Below, piece by piece: positions 24,019 to 36,822 of a stretch of DNA of 64,000 bases (position 1 is the first letter of the stretch; every line of letters begins with the position of its first letter). The DNA comes from Calliopsis andreniformis (Eukaryota > Arthropoda > Insecta > Hymenoptera > Andrenidae): contig NW_027480422.1 in the NCBI RefSeq assembly GCF_051401765.1, positions 26,120,001-26,184,000 of the forward strand, in the 5' to 3' direction. Below the pieces are notes generated by a model. That model did not search any database, had not been told where the DNA came from, and worked only from the letters and a program-made list of their open reading frames with translations. The position numbers were made by a program, and so were the translations under genes.

Positions 24019-27000
24019 TAGGCTTCACTCTAGGGCGTTGCTCCACCACATCGAATAGCTGCGGCCTTAGAAGTCAAAGCCACAAGCATAAAATACAGTA
24101 TAAATACAACAGTTTTTCAATCGTATAACAGGAATAATTGCAAACGGTGTGAAAAATATGGTCATTTCTACGTTGCGGGCATCCTAGGCTTCACTCTAGG
24201 GCATTGCTCCACCACATCGAATAGCTACGGCCTTAGAAGTCAACGCCATAACTATAAAAAACAATATAAATACAACAGTTTCTCCATTGTATAAAACGAG
24301 TAATTGCAACCAGTCTGATAGTTATGGTCATTTCCACGTTTCGGGCAACCTAGGCTTCGCTCTAGGGCGTTTCTCCACCACATCGAATAGCTGCGCCCTT
24401 AGAAGTCAACGCCTGAAGTATAAAATATAATATAAGTACAACAGTTTTTCCATCGTATAACAGGAATAATTGCAACCAGTGTGAAAGACGTGGTTATTTC
24501 TACGTTCCGGGCAACCTAGGCTTCACACTAGGGCGTTGCTCCACCACATCGAATAGCTATGGCCTTAGGAGTCAACGCCAGAGGCATAAAATACAAAATA
24601 AATACAACAGTTTTTCGATCGTATAACAAGAATAATTGCAACCAGTGTGAAAGTGATGGTCATTTCTACATTCCGGGCAACCTAGGCTACACTCTAGGGC
24701 GTTGCTCCGCCAGATCGAATAGATAGGGTCTAAGAAGTCAACGCCAGAAGCATAAAATACAATATAAATACAACAGTTTTTCACTTGTATAACAGGAATA
24801 ATTGCAACCAGTGTGAAAGCTATGGTCATTTCTACGTTCCAGGCGACCTAGGCTCCACTCTAGGGCGTTGTTCCACCAGTGCGAATAGTTAGGGCCTAAG
24901 AAGTCAACGCCTGAAGCATAAAGTACAATCAAAATCCAACAGTTTGTCCATCGTATAGCTGGAATAATTGCAACCAGAGTGAAAGTAATGGTCATTTCCA
25001 CGTTTCGGGCGACCTAGGCTCCACTTTAGGGCGTTGCTCCACCAGATCGAATAGTTAGGGCCATAGAAGTCAACGCCATAACTATAAAAAACAATATAAA
25101 TACAGCAGTTTCTCCATTGTATAAAATGAATAATTGCAAACAGTGTGGAGGTAATGGTCATTTCTACTTTCCGGGCAACCTAGGCTTCACTCTAGGGCGT
25201 TTCTCCACCACATCGAATAGCTACGCCCTTAGAAGTCAACGCCTGAAGCATAAAATATAATATAAGTACAACAGTTTTTCCATCGTATAACAGGAATAAT
25301 TGCAACCAGTGTGAAAGACATGGTCATTTCTACGTTCCGGGCAACCTAGGCTTCACTCTAGGGCGTTGCTCCACCACATCGAATAGCTACGGCATTTGGA
25401 GTCAACGCCAGAGGCATAAAATACAAAATAAATACAACAGTTTTTCGATCGTATAACAAGAATAATTGCAACCAGTGTGAAAGTGATGGTCATTTCTACA
25501 TTCCGGGCAACCTATGCTACACTCTAGGGCGTTGCTCCGCCAGATCGAATAGATAGGGCCTAAGAAGTCAACGCCAGAAGCATAAAATACAATATAAATA
25601 CAACAGTTTTTCACTTGTATAACAGGAATAGTTGCAACCAGTGTGAATGCTATGGTCATTTCTGCGTTCCGGGCAACCTAGGCTTCACTCTAGGACGTTG
25701 CTCCACCACATCGAATAGTTAGGGCCTTAGAAGTCAACGCCAGAAGCATAAAATACAATATAAATACAATAGTTTTTCCATCGTATAAAACGAGTAATTG
25801 CAACCAGTGTGAAAGTTATGGTTATTTCTACGTTCCGGGCATCCTAGGCTTCACCCTAGGGCGTTGCTCCACCTGATCGAATAGTTAGGGCCTAAGAAGT
25901 CAGCGCCAGAAGCATAAAATACAAAATAAATACAACAGTTTTACCATCGTATAAAATGAATAATCGCAAACAGTGTGAACGTAATGGTCATTTCTACGTT
26001 CCGGGCAACCCAGGCTTCACTCTAGGGCGTTGCTCCACCAGATCGAATAGTTAGGGCCATAGAAGTCATCGCCCGAAGCATAAAATACAAAATAAATAGA
26101 ACAGTTTTTCCATTGTATAGAACGAATAATTGAAACCAGTGTGAAAGTTATGGTCATTTCCACGTTCCGGGCAACCTATGCTTCACCCTAGGGCGTTGCT
26201 CCACCTGATCGAATAGTTAGGGCCTAAGAAGTCAACGCCAGAAGCATAAAATACGATATATGTACAACAGTTTTGCCATCGTATAAAATGAATAATCGCA
26301 AACAGTGTGAAGGTAATGGTCATCTCTATGTTCCGGGCAACCTAGGCTTCACTCTAGGGCGTTGCTCCACCAGATCGAATAGTTAGGACCTAAGAAGTCA
26401 ATGCCAGAAGCATAAAATACGATATATGTACAACAGTTTTTCCATCGCATAAAATGAGTAATTGCGACCAGTGTGAAAGTAACGGACATTTCTACGTTCC
26501 GGGCATCCTAGACTTAACACTGAGGCATTGCTCCACCAGATCGAATACATAGGGCCTTAGAAGTCAACGCCAGAAGCATAAAGTACATTAAAAATCCAAC
26601 AGTTTGTCCATCGTATAACAGGAATAATTGCCACCAGTGTGAAAGTGATGGTCATTTCTGCATTCCGGGCAACCTAGGCTTCACTCTAGGGCGTTGCTCC
26701 TCCAGATAGAATAGTTAGGGCCCAGGAAGTCAACGCCAGAAGCATAAAATACAATATAAATACAACAGTTTTTCACTTGTATAACAGGAATAATTGCAAC
26801 CAGTGTGAAAGCTATGGTCATTTCTACGTACCGGGCAATCTAGGCTTCACTCTAGGACGTTGCTCCACCACATCGAATAGTTAGGGCATCAGAAGTCAAT
26901 GCCAGAAGCATAAAATGCAATATAAATACAACTGTTTTTCCACTGTATAATATGAATAATTGCAAACAGTGTGAAAGATATGGTCATTTCTACGTTCCGC

Positions 27001-28680
27001 GCAACCTAGGCTTCACCCTAGGGCGTTGCTTCACCTGAACGAATAGTTAGGGCCTAAGAAGTCAACGCCAGAAGCATAAAATACGATATATGTACAACAG
27101 TTTTTCCATCGTGTAAAACGAATAATTGCAACCAGTGTGAAAGTAATAGCCATTTCTACGTTGCGGGCATCCTAGACTTAACTCTGAGGCATTGCTACAC
27201 CAGATCGAATACATAGGGCCTTAGAAGCCAACGCCAGAAGTATAATGTACATTAAAAATTCAACAGTTTGTCCATCGTATAACAGGAATAATTGCCTCCA
27301 GTGTGAAAGTGATGGTCATTTCTGCATTCCGCGCAACCTAGACTTCACTCTAGGGCGTTGCTCCTCCAGATAGAATAGTTAGGGCCCAGGAAGTCAACGC
27401 CAGAAGCATAAAATACAATATAAATACAACAGTTTGTCACTTGTATAACAGGAATAATTGCAACCAGTGTGAAAGCTATGGTCATTACTACGTTCCGGGC
27501 AACCTAGGCTTCACTCTAGGGCGTTGCTCCACCACATCGAATAGCTGCGGCCTTAGAAGTCAACGCCAGAAGCATAAAATACAATATAAATACAACAGCT
27601 TTTCCATCGTATAAAACGAATAATTGCAACCAGTATGAAAGTTATGGTCATTTCTACGTTCCAGGCAACCTAGGCTTCACTCTAGGGCGTTGCTCCACCA
27701 CATCGAATAGCTACGGCCTCAGGAGTCAACGCCAGAGGCATAAAATGCAAAATAAATACAACAGTTTTTCGATCGTATAACAAGAATAATTGCAGCCAGT
27801 GTGAAAGTGATGGTCATTTCTACATTCCGGGCAACCTAGGCTACACTCTAGGGCGTTGCTCCGCCAGATCGAATAGATAGGGCCTAAGAAGTCAACGCCA
27901 GAAGCATAAAATACAATATAAATAGAACAGTTTTTCCATTGTATAAAACGAATAATTGCAACCAGTGTGATAGTTATGGTCATTTCTACGTTCCGGGCAA
28001 CCCAGGCTGCACTCTAGGGCGCTCCTCCGCCAGATCGAATAGCTAGGTCCTTAGAAGTCAACGCCAGAAGCATAAAATACAATATAAATACAACAGCTTT
28101 TCCATCGTATAAAATGAATAATTGCAAACAGCGTGAAAGTAATGGTCATTTCTACGTTCCGGGCAACCTAGGCTTCACTCTGGGGCGTTGCTCAACCATA
28201 TCGAATAGTTAGGGCCCAAGAACTTAACGCCAGAAGCGTAAAGTACAATAAAAATACAACAGCTTTTCCATCGTATAAAACGTATAATTGCAACCAGTGT
28301 GAAAGTTATGGTCATTTCTACGTTCCGGGCAACCTCGGCTTGACTCCAGGTCGTTGCTCCACCAGGTCGAATAGTTAGGGCCTTAGAAGTCACCGCCCGA
28401 AGCATAAAATACAATAAAGGTACAATAGTTTTTCCATCGTATAAAATGAATAATTGCAAACACTGTGAAGGTACTGGTCATTTCTACATTCCGGGTAACC
28501 TAGGCTTCACTTTAGGGCGTTGCTCCGCCAGATCGAATAGTTAGGGCCTTAGAAGTCAACGCCCGAAGCATAAAAGACAAAATAAATAGAACAGTTTTTC
28601 CATTGTATAAAACGAATAATTGCAACCAGTGTGAAAGTACTGGTCATTTCTACATTCCAGGCAACCTAGGCCTCACTCTA
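24019..28680. repeat. Source/target block of the 72-monomer-offset duplication
   Basis: This block aligns with 35971-40632 at 11952 bp (72 x 166). Its first part (to about 24870) also matches 31655-32506 at 7636 bp (46 x 166). Differences from the 36-40 kb copy include a monomer at about 26341-26506 that the other copy lacks, and a short patch at 25076-25115 (CCATAACTATAAAAAACAAT) replaced there by a CCCGAAGCATAAAATAC form. No gene is present. Confidence 0.9.
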
Positions 28681-31600
28681 GGGCGTTGCTCCACCAGATC
28701 GAATAGCTAGGGACTTAGAAGTCAACGCCAGAAGCATAAAATACAATATAAGTACAACAGTTTTTCCATCGTATAAAATGAATAATTGCAACCAGTGTGA
28801 AGGTAATGGTCATTTCTACGTTTCGGGCAACCTAGGCTTCACTCTAGGGCGTTGCTCCATCACATCGAATAGCTACGGCCTTAGAAGTCAACGCCAGAAG
28901 CATAAAATACAATATAAATACAACAGTTTCTCAGTCGTATAACAGGAGTAATTGCAAACAGTGTGAAAGATATGGTCATTTCTACGTTCCGGGCATCCTA
29001 GGCTTCACTCTAGGGCGTTGCTCCACCACATCGAATAGCTCCGGCCTTAGGAGTCAACGCCAGAGGCATAAAATACAAAATAAATACAACCGTTTTTCCA
29101 TCGTATAACAAGAATAATTGAAACCAGTGTGAAAGTGATGGTCATTTCTACATTCCGGGCAACCTAGTCTTCACTCTAGGGCGTTGCTCCACCAGATCGA
29201 ATAGCTAGGGCCTTAGAAGTCAACGCCATAACTATAAAATACAATACAAATACAACAGTTTTTCCATTGTATAAAACGAATAATTGCAAACAGTGTGGAA
29301 GTAATGGTTATTTCTACGTTCCGGGCAACCTAGGCTTCACTCTAGGGCGGTATTCCACCACATCGAATAGTTAGGGCCTTAGAAGTCAATGCCAGAAGCA
29401 TAAAATGCCATATAAATACAACAGTTTTTGCACTGTATATAATGAATAATTGCAAACAGTGTGAAAGTCATGGTCATTTCTACGTTCCGGGCAACCTAGG
29501 CTTCACTCTAGGGCGTTGCTCAACCACATCGAATAGCTAGGGCCTTAGAAGTCAACGCCATAACTATAAAATACAATACAAATACAACAGTTTTTCCATT
29601 GTATAAAACGAATAATTGCAAACAGTGTGGAAGTAATGGTTATTTCTACGTTCCGGGCAACCTAGGCTTCACGCTAGGGCGTTGCTCCACCACATCGAAT
29701 AGCTACGGCATTAGGAGTCAACGCCAGAGGCATAACATACAAGATAAGCACAACAATTTGTCCATCGTATAAAATGTATAATTCCAAGCAGTGTGAAGGT
29801 AATGGTCATTTCTACGTTCTGGGCAACCTAGGCTTCACTCTAGAGCGTTGCTCCACCAGATCGAATAGTTAGGGCCTTAGAAGTCAACGCCCGAAGCATA
29901 AAATACAAAATAAATAGAACAGTTTTTCCATTGTATAAAACGAATAATTGCAACCAGTGTGAAAGCTATGGTCATTTATACGTTCCGGGCAACATAGGCT
30001 TCACTCTAGGGCATTGTCCGTCCAGATCGAATAGTTAGGGCCTAAGAAGTCAACGCCAGAAGCATAAAATGCAATATAAATACAACAGCTCCTCCATCGT
30101 ATATAATGTATATTTGCAAACAGTGTGAAAGTAAAGGTCATTTCTACGTTCCGGGCAACCTAGGTTTCGCTGTAGGGCGCTGCTCCGCCAGATCGAATAG
30201 CTAGGGCCTTAGATGTCAACGCCCGAAGCATAAAATACAAAATAAATAGAACAGTTTTTCCATTGTATAAAACGAATAATTGCAACCAGTGTGAAAGTTA
30301 TGGTCATTTCTACGTTTCGGGCAACCTAGGCTTAACTGTAGGGCGTTGCTCCTCCAGATCGAATAGCTAGGGCCTTAGATGTCAACGCCCGAAGCATAAA
30401 ATACAAAATAAATAGAACAGTTTTTCCATTGTATAAAACGAATAATTGCAACCAGTGTGAAAGCTATGGTCATTTCTGCGTTCCGGGCAACCTAGGCTTC
30501 ACTCTAGGACGTTGCTCCACCACATCGAATAGTTAGGGCCTTAGAAGTCAACGCCAGAAGCATAAAATACCATATAAATACAATAGTTTTTCCATCGTAT
30601 AAAACGAGTAATTGCAACCAGTGTGAAAGTTATGGTTATTTCTACGTTCCGGGCATCCTAGGCTTCACCCTAGGGCGTTGCTCCACCTGATCGAATAGTT
30701 AGGGCCTAAGAAGTCAGCGCCAGAAGCATAAAATACAAAATAAATACAACAGTTTTACCATCGTATAAAATGAATAATCGCAAACAGTGTGAACGTAATG
30801 GTCATTTCTACGTTCCGGGCAACCCAGGCTTCACTCTAGGGCGTTGCTCCACCAGATCGAATAGTTAGGGCCATAGAAGTCAACGCCCGAAGCATAAAAT
30901 ACAAAATAAATAGAACAGTTTTTCCATTGTGTAAAACGAATAATTGAAACCAGTGTGAAAGTTATGGTCATTTCCACGTTCCGGGCAACCAATGCTTCAC
31001 CCTAGGGCCTTGCTCCAACTGATCGAATAGTTTGGGCCTAAGAAGTCAACGCCAGAAGCATAAAATACGATATATGTACAACAGTTTTGCCATCGTATAA
31101 AATGAATAATCGCAAACAGTGTGAAGGTAATGGTCATTTCTATGTTCCGGGCAACATAGGCTTCACTCTAGGGCGTTGCTCCACCAGATCGAATAGTTAG
31201 GGCCTAAGAAGTCAATGCCAGAAGCATAAAATACGATATATGTACAACAGTTTTTCCATCGCATAAAATGAGTAATTGCAACCAGTGTGAAAGTAACGGA
31301 CATTTCTACGTTCCGGTCATCCTAGACTTAACACTGAGGCATTGCTCCACCAGATCGAATACATAGGGCCTTAGAAGTCAACGCCAGAAGCATAAAGTAC
31401 ATTAAAAATCCAACAGTTTGTCCATCGTATAACAGGAATAATTGCCACCAGTGTGAAAGTGGTGGTCATTTCTGCATTCCGGGCAACCAAGGCTTCACTC
31501 TAGAGCGTTGCTCCTCCAGATAGAATAGTTAGGGCCCAGGAAGTCAACGCCAGAAGCATAAAATACAATATAAATACAACAGTTTTTCACTTGTATAACA

Positions 31601-32506
31601 GGAATAATTGCAACCAGTGTGAAAGCTATGGTCATTTCTACGTTCCGGGCAACTTAGGCTTCACTCTAGGGCGTTGCTCCACCACATCGAATAGCTGCGG
31701 CCTTAGAAGTCAAAGCCAGAAGCATAAAATACAGTATAAATACAACAGTTTTTCAATCGTATAACAGGAATAATTGCAAACGGTGTGAAAAATATGGTCA
31801 TTTCTACGTTGCGGGCATCCTAGGCTTCACTCTAGGGCATTGCTCCACCACATCGAATAGCTACGGCCTTAGAAGTCAACGCCATAACTATAAAAAACAA
31901 TATAAATACAACAGTTTCTCCATTGTATAAAACGAGTAATTGCAACCAGTCTGATAGTTATGGTCATTTCCACGTTTCGGGCAACCTAGGCTTCACTCTA
32001 GGGCGTTTCTCCACCACATCGAATAGCTGCGCCCTTAGAAGTCAACGCCTGAAGTATAAAATATAATATAAGTACAACAGTTTTTCCATCGTATAACAGG
32101 AATAATTGCAACCAGTGTGAAAGACATGGTTATTTCTACGTTCCGGGCAACCTAGGCTTCACACTAGGGCGTTGCTCCACCACATCGAATAGCTATGGCC
32201 TGAGGAGTCAACGCCAGAGGCATAAAATACAAAATAAATACAACAGTTTTTCGATCGTATAACAAGAATAATTGCAACCAGTGTGAAAGTGATGGTCATT
32301 TCTACATTCCGGGCAACCTAGGCTACACTCTAGGGCGTTGCTCCGCCAGATCGAATAGATAGGGTCTAAGAAGTCAACGCCAGAAGCATAAAATACAATA
32401 TAAATACAACAGTTTTTCACTTGTATAACAGGAATAATTGCAACCAGTGTGAAAGCTATGGTCATTTCTACGTTCCAGGCGACCTAGGCTCCACTCTAGG
32501 GCGTTG
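28681..32506. repeat. 26-monomer-offset duplication, copy 1
   Basis: These 3826 bp match 32997-36822 at an offset of 4316 bp (26 x 166). Very few differences are visible by eye, for example CTAGAGCG near 31502 against CTAGGGCG near 35818. Both ends fall in or just after the CTAGGGCGTTGCTCC segment of a monomer. It contains paired monomers of the CCATAACTATAAAATAC type at about 29223 and 29563. Confidence 0.93.
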
Positions 32507-32996
32507 CTCCACCAGATGGAATAGCTAGGGCCTTAGAAGTCAATGCCAGAAGCATAAAATACAAAATAAATACAACAGTTTTACCATCGTATAAAATGAA
32601 TAATCGCAAACAGTGTGAAGGTAATGGTCATTTCTACGGTCCGCGCAACCTAGGCTTCACTCCAGGGCGTTGCTCCACCAGATCGAATAGTTAGGGCCTT
32701 AGAAGTCAACGCCAGAAGCATAAAATACGATATATGTACAACAGTTTTACCATCGTACAAAATGAATAATCGCAAACAGTGTGAAGGTAATGGTCATTTC
32801 TACGTTCCGGGCAACCTAGGCTTCACCCTAGGGCGTTGTTCCACCAGTGCGAATAGTTAGGGCCTAAGAAGTCAACGCCTGAAGCATAAAGTACAATCAA
32901 AATCCAACAGTTTGTCCATCGTATAGCTGGAATAATTGCAACCAGAGTGAAAGTAATGGTCATTTCCACGTTTCGGGCGACCTAGGCTCCACTTTA
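32507..32996. repeat. Three-monomer linker between 26-monomer-offset copies
   Basis: These roughly 490 bp separate the two long copies. The last monomer (about 32837-32996, with GTTGTTCCACCAGTGCG and AAGTACAATCAAAATCC) matches 24871-25030 and 36823-36982, so the linker is itself a copied piece. No other feature is seen. Confidence 0.87.
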
Positions 32997-35900
32997 GGGC
33001 GTTGCTCCACCAGATCGAATAGCTAGGGACTTAGAAGTCAACGCCAGAAGCATAAAATACAATATAAGTACAACAGTTTTTCCATCGTATAAAATGAATA
33101 ATTGCAACCAGTGTGAAGGTAATGGTCATTTCTACGTTTCGGGCAACCTAGGCTTCACTCTAGGGCGTTGCTCCATCACATCGAATAGCTACGGCCTTAG
33201 AAGTCAACGCCAGAAGCATAAAATACAATATAAATACAACAGTTTCTCAGTCGTATAACAGGAGTAATTGCAAACAGTGTGAAAGATATGGTCATTTCTA
33301 CGTTCCGGGCATCCTAGGCTTCACTCTAGGGCGTTGCTCCACCACATCGAATAGCTCCGGCCTTAGGAGTCAACGCCAGAGGCATAAAATACAAAATAAA
33401 TACAACCGTTTTTCCATCGTATAACAAGAATAATTGAAACCAGTGTGAAAGTGATGGTCATTTCTACATTCCGGGCAACCTAGTCTTCACTCTAGGGCGT
33501 TGCTCCACCAGATCGAATAGCTAGGGCCTTAGAAGTCAACGCCATAACTATAAAATACAATACAAATACAACAGTTTTTCCATTGTATAAAACGAATAAT
33601 TGCAAACAGTGTGGAAGTAATGGTTATTTCTACGTTCCGGGCAACCTAGGCTTCACTCTAGGGCGGTATTCCACCACATCGAATAGTTAGGGCCTTAGAA
33701 GTCAATGCCAGAAGCATAAAATGCCATATAAATACAACAGTTTTTGCACTGTATATAATGAATAATTGCAAACAGTGTGAAAGTCATGGTCATTTCTACG
33801 TTCCGGGCAACCTAGGCTTCACTCTAGGGCGTTGCTCAACCACATCGAATAGCTAGGGCCTTAGAAGTCAACGCCATAACTATAAAATACAATACAAATA
33901 CAACAGTTTTTCCATTGTATAAAACGAATAATTGCAAACAGTGTGGAAGTAATGGTTATTTCTACGTTCCGGGCAACCTAGGCTTCACGCTAGGGCGTTG
34001 CTCCACCACATCGAATAGCTACGGCATTAGGAGTCAACGCCAGAGGCATAACATACAAGATAAGCACAACAATTTGTCCATCGTATAAAATGTATAATTC
34101 CAAGCAGTGTGAAGGTAATGGTCATTTCTACGTTCTGGGCAACCTAGGCTTCACTCTAGAGCGTTGCTCCACCAGATCGAATAGTTAGGGCCTTAGAAGT
34201 CAACGCCCGAAGCATAAAATACAAAATAAATAGAACAGTTTTTCCATTGTATAAAACGAATAATTGCAACCAGTGTGAAAGCTATGGTCATTTATACGTT
34301 CCGGGCAACATAGGCTTCACTCTAGGGCATTGTCCGTCCAGATCGAATAGTTAGGGCCTAAGAAGTCAACGCCAGAAGCATAAAATGCAATATAAATACA
34401 ACAGCTCCTCCATCGTATATAATGTATATTTGCAAACAGTGTGAAAGTAAAGGTCATTTCTACGTTCCGGGCAACCTAGGTTTCGCTGTAGGGCGCTGCT
34501 CCGCCAGATCGAATAGCTAGGGCCTTAGATGTCAACGCCCGAAGCATAAAATACAAAATAAATAGAACAGTTTTTCCATTGTATAAAACGAATAATTGCA
34601 ACCAGTGTGAAAGTTATGGTCATTTCTACGTTTCGGGCAACCTAGGCTTAACTGTAGGGCGTTGCTCCTCCAGATCGAATAGCTAGGGCCTTAGATGTCA
34701 ACGCCCGAAGCATAAAATACAAAATAAATAGAACAGTTTTTCCATTGTATAAAACGAATAATTGCAACCAGTGTGAAAGCTATGGTCATTTCTGCGTTCC
34801 GGGCAACCTAGGCTTCACTCTAGGACGTTGCTCCACCACATCGAATAGTTAGGGCCTTAGAAGTCAACGCCAGAAGCATAAAATACCATATAAATACAAT
34901 AGTTTTTCCATCGTATAAAACGAGTAATTGCAACCAGTGTGAAAGTTATGGTTATTTCTACGTTCCGGGCATCCTAGGCTTCACCCTAGGGCGTTGCTCC
35001 ACCTGATCGAATAGTTAGGGCCTAAGAAGTCAGCGCCAGAAGCATAAAATACAAAATAAATACAACAGTTTTACCATCGTATAAAATGAATAATCGCAAA
35101 CAGTGTGAACGTAATGGTCATTTCTACGTTCCGGGCAACCCAGGCTTCACTCTAGGGCGTTGCTCCACCAGATCGAATAGTTAGGGCCATAGAAGTCAAC
35201 GCCCGAAGCATAAAATACAAAATAAATAGAACAGTTTTTCCATTGTGTAAAACGAATAATTGAAACCAGTGTGAAAGTTATGGTCATTTCCACGTTCCGG
35301 GCAACCAATGCTTCACCCTAGGGCCTTGCTCCAACTGATCGAATAGTTTGGGCCTAAGAAGTCAACGCCAGAAGCATAAAATACGATATATGTACAACAG
35401 TTTTGCCATCGTATAAAATGAATAATCGCAAACAGTGTGAAGGTAATGGTCATTTCTATGTTCCGGGCAACATAGGCTTCACTCTAGGGCGTTGCTCCAC
35501 CAGATCGAATAGTTAGGGCCTAAGAAGTCAATGCCAGAAGCATAAAATACGATATATGTACAACAGTTTTTCCATCGCATAAAATGAGTAATTGCAACCA
35601 GTGTGAAAGTAACGGACATTTCTACGTTCCGGTCATCCTAGACTTAACACTGAGGCATTGCTCCACCAGATCGAATACATAGGGCCTTAGAAGTCAACGC
35701 CAGAAGCATAAAGTACATTAAAAATCCAACAGTTTGTCCATCGTATAACAGGAATAATTGCCACCAGTGTGAAAGTGGTGGTCATTTCTGCATTCCGGGC
35801 AACCAAGGCTTCACTCTAGGGCGTTGCTCCTCCAGATAGAATAGTTAGGGCCCAGGAAGTCAACGCCAGAAGCATAAAATACAATATAAATACAACAGTT

Positions 35901-36822
35901 TTTCACTTGTATAACAGGAATAATTGCAACCAGTGTGAAAGCTATGGTCATTTCTACGTTCCGGGCAACTTAGGCTTCACTCTAGGGCGTTGCTCCACCA
36001 CATCGAATAGCTGCGGCCTTAGAAGTCAAAGCCAGAAGCATAAAATACAGTATAAATACAACAGTTTTTCAATCGTATAACAGGAATAATTGCAAACGGT
36101 GTGAAAAATATGGTCATTTCTACGTTGCGGGCATCCTAGGCTTCACTCTAGGGCATTGCTCCACCACATCGAATAGCTACGGCCTTAGAAGTCAACGCCA
36201 TAACTATAAAAAACAATATAAATACAACAGTTTCTCCATTGTATAAAACGAGTAATTGCAACCAGTCTGATAGTTATGGTCATTTCCACGTTTCGGGCAA
36301 CCTAGGCTTCACTCTAGGGCGTTTCTCCACCACATCGAATAGCTGCGCCCTTAGAAGTCAACGCCTGAAGTATAAAATATAATATAAGTACAACAGTTTT
36401 TCCATCGTATAACAGGAATAATTGCAACCAGTGTGAAAGACATGGTTATTTCTACGTTCCGGGCAACCTAGGCTTCACACTAGGGCGTTGCTCCACCACA
36501 TCGAATAGCTATGGCCTGAGGAGTCAACGCCAGAGGCATAAAATACAAAATAAATACAACAGTTTTTCGATCGTATAACAAGAATAATTGCAACCAGTGT
36601 GAAAGTGATGGTCATTTCTACATTCCGGGCAACCTAGGCTACACTCTAGGGCGTTGCTCCGCCAGATCGAATAGATAGGGTCTAAGAAGTCAACGCCAGA
36701 AGCATAAAATACAATATAAATACAACAGTTTTTCACTTGTATAACAGGAATAATTGCAACCAGTGTGAAAGCTATGGTCATTTCTACGTTCCAGGCGACC
36801 TAGGCTCCACTCTAGGGCGTTG
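32997..36822. repeat. 26-monomer-offset duplication, copy 2
   Basis: This is the second copy of 28681-32506. The shared sequence stops at GCGTTGCTCC / GCGTTGTTCC (32507 against 36823). From there this copy continues with the sequence that follows 24870, which makes this a junction between two duplication histories. Confidence 0.93.
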
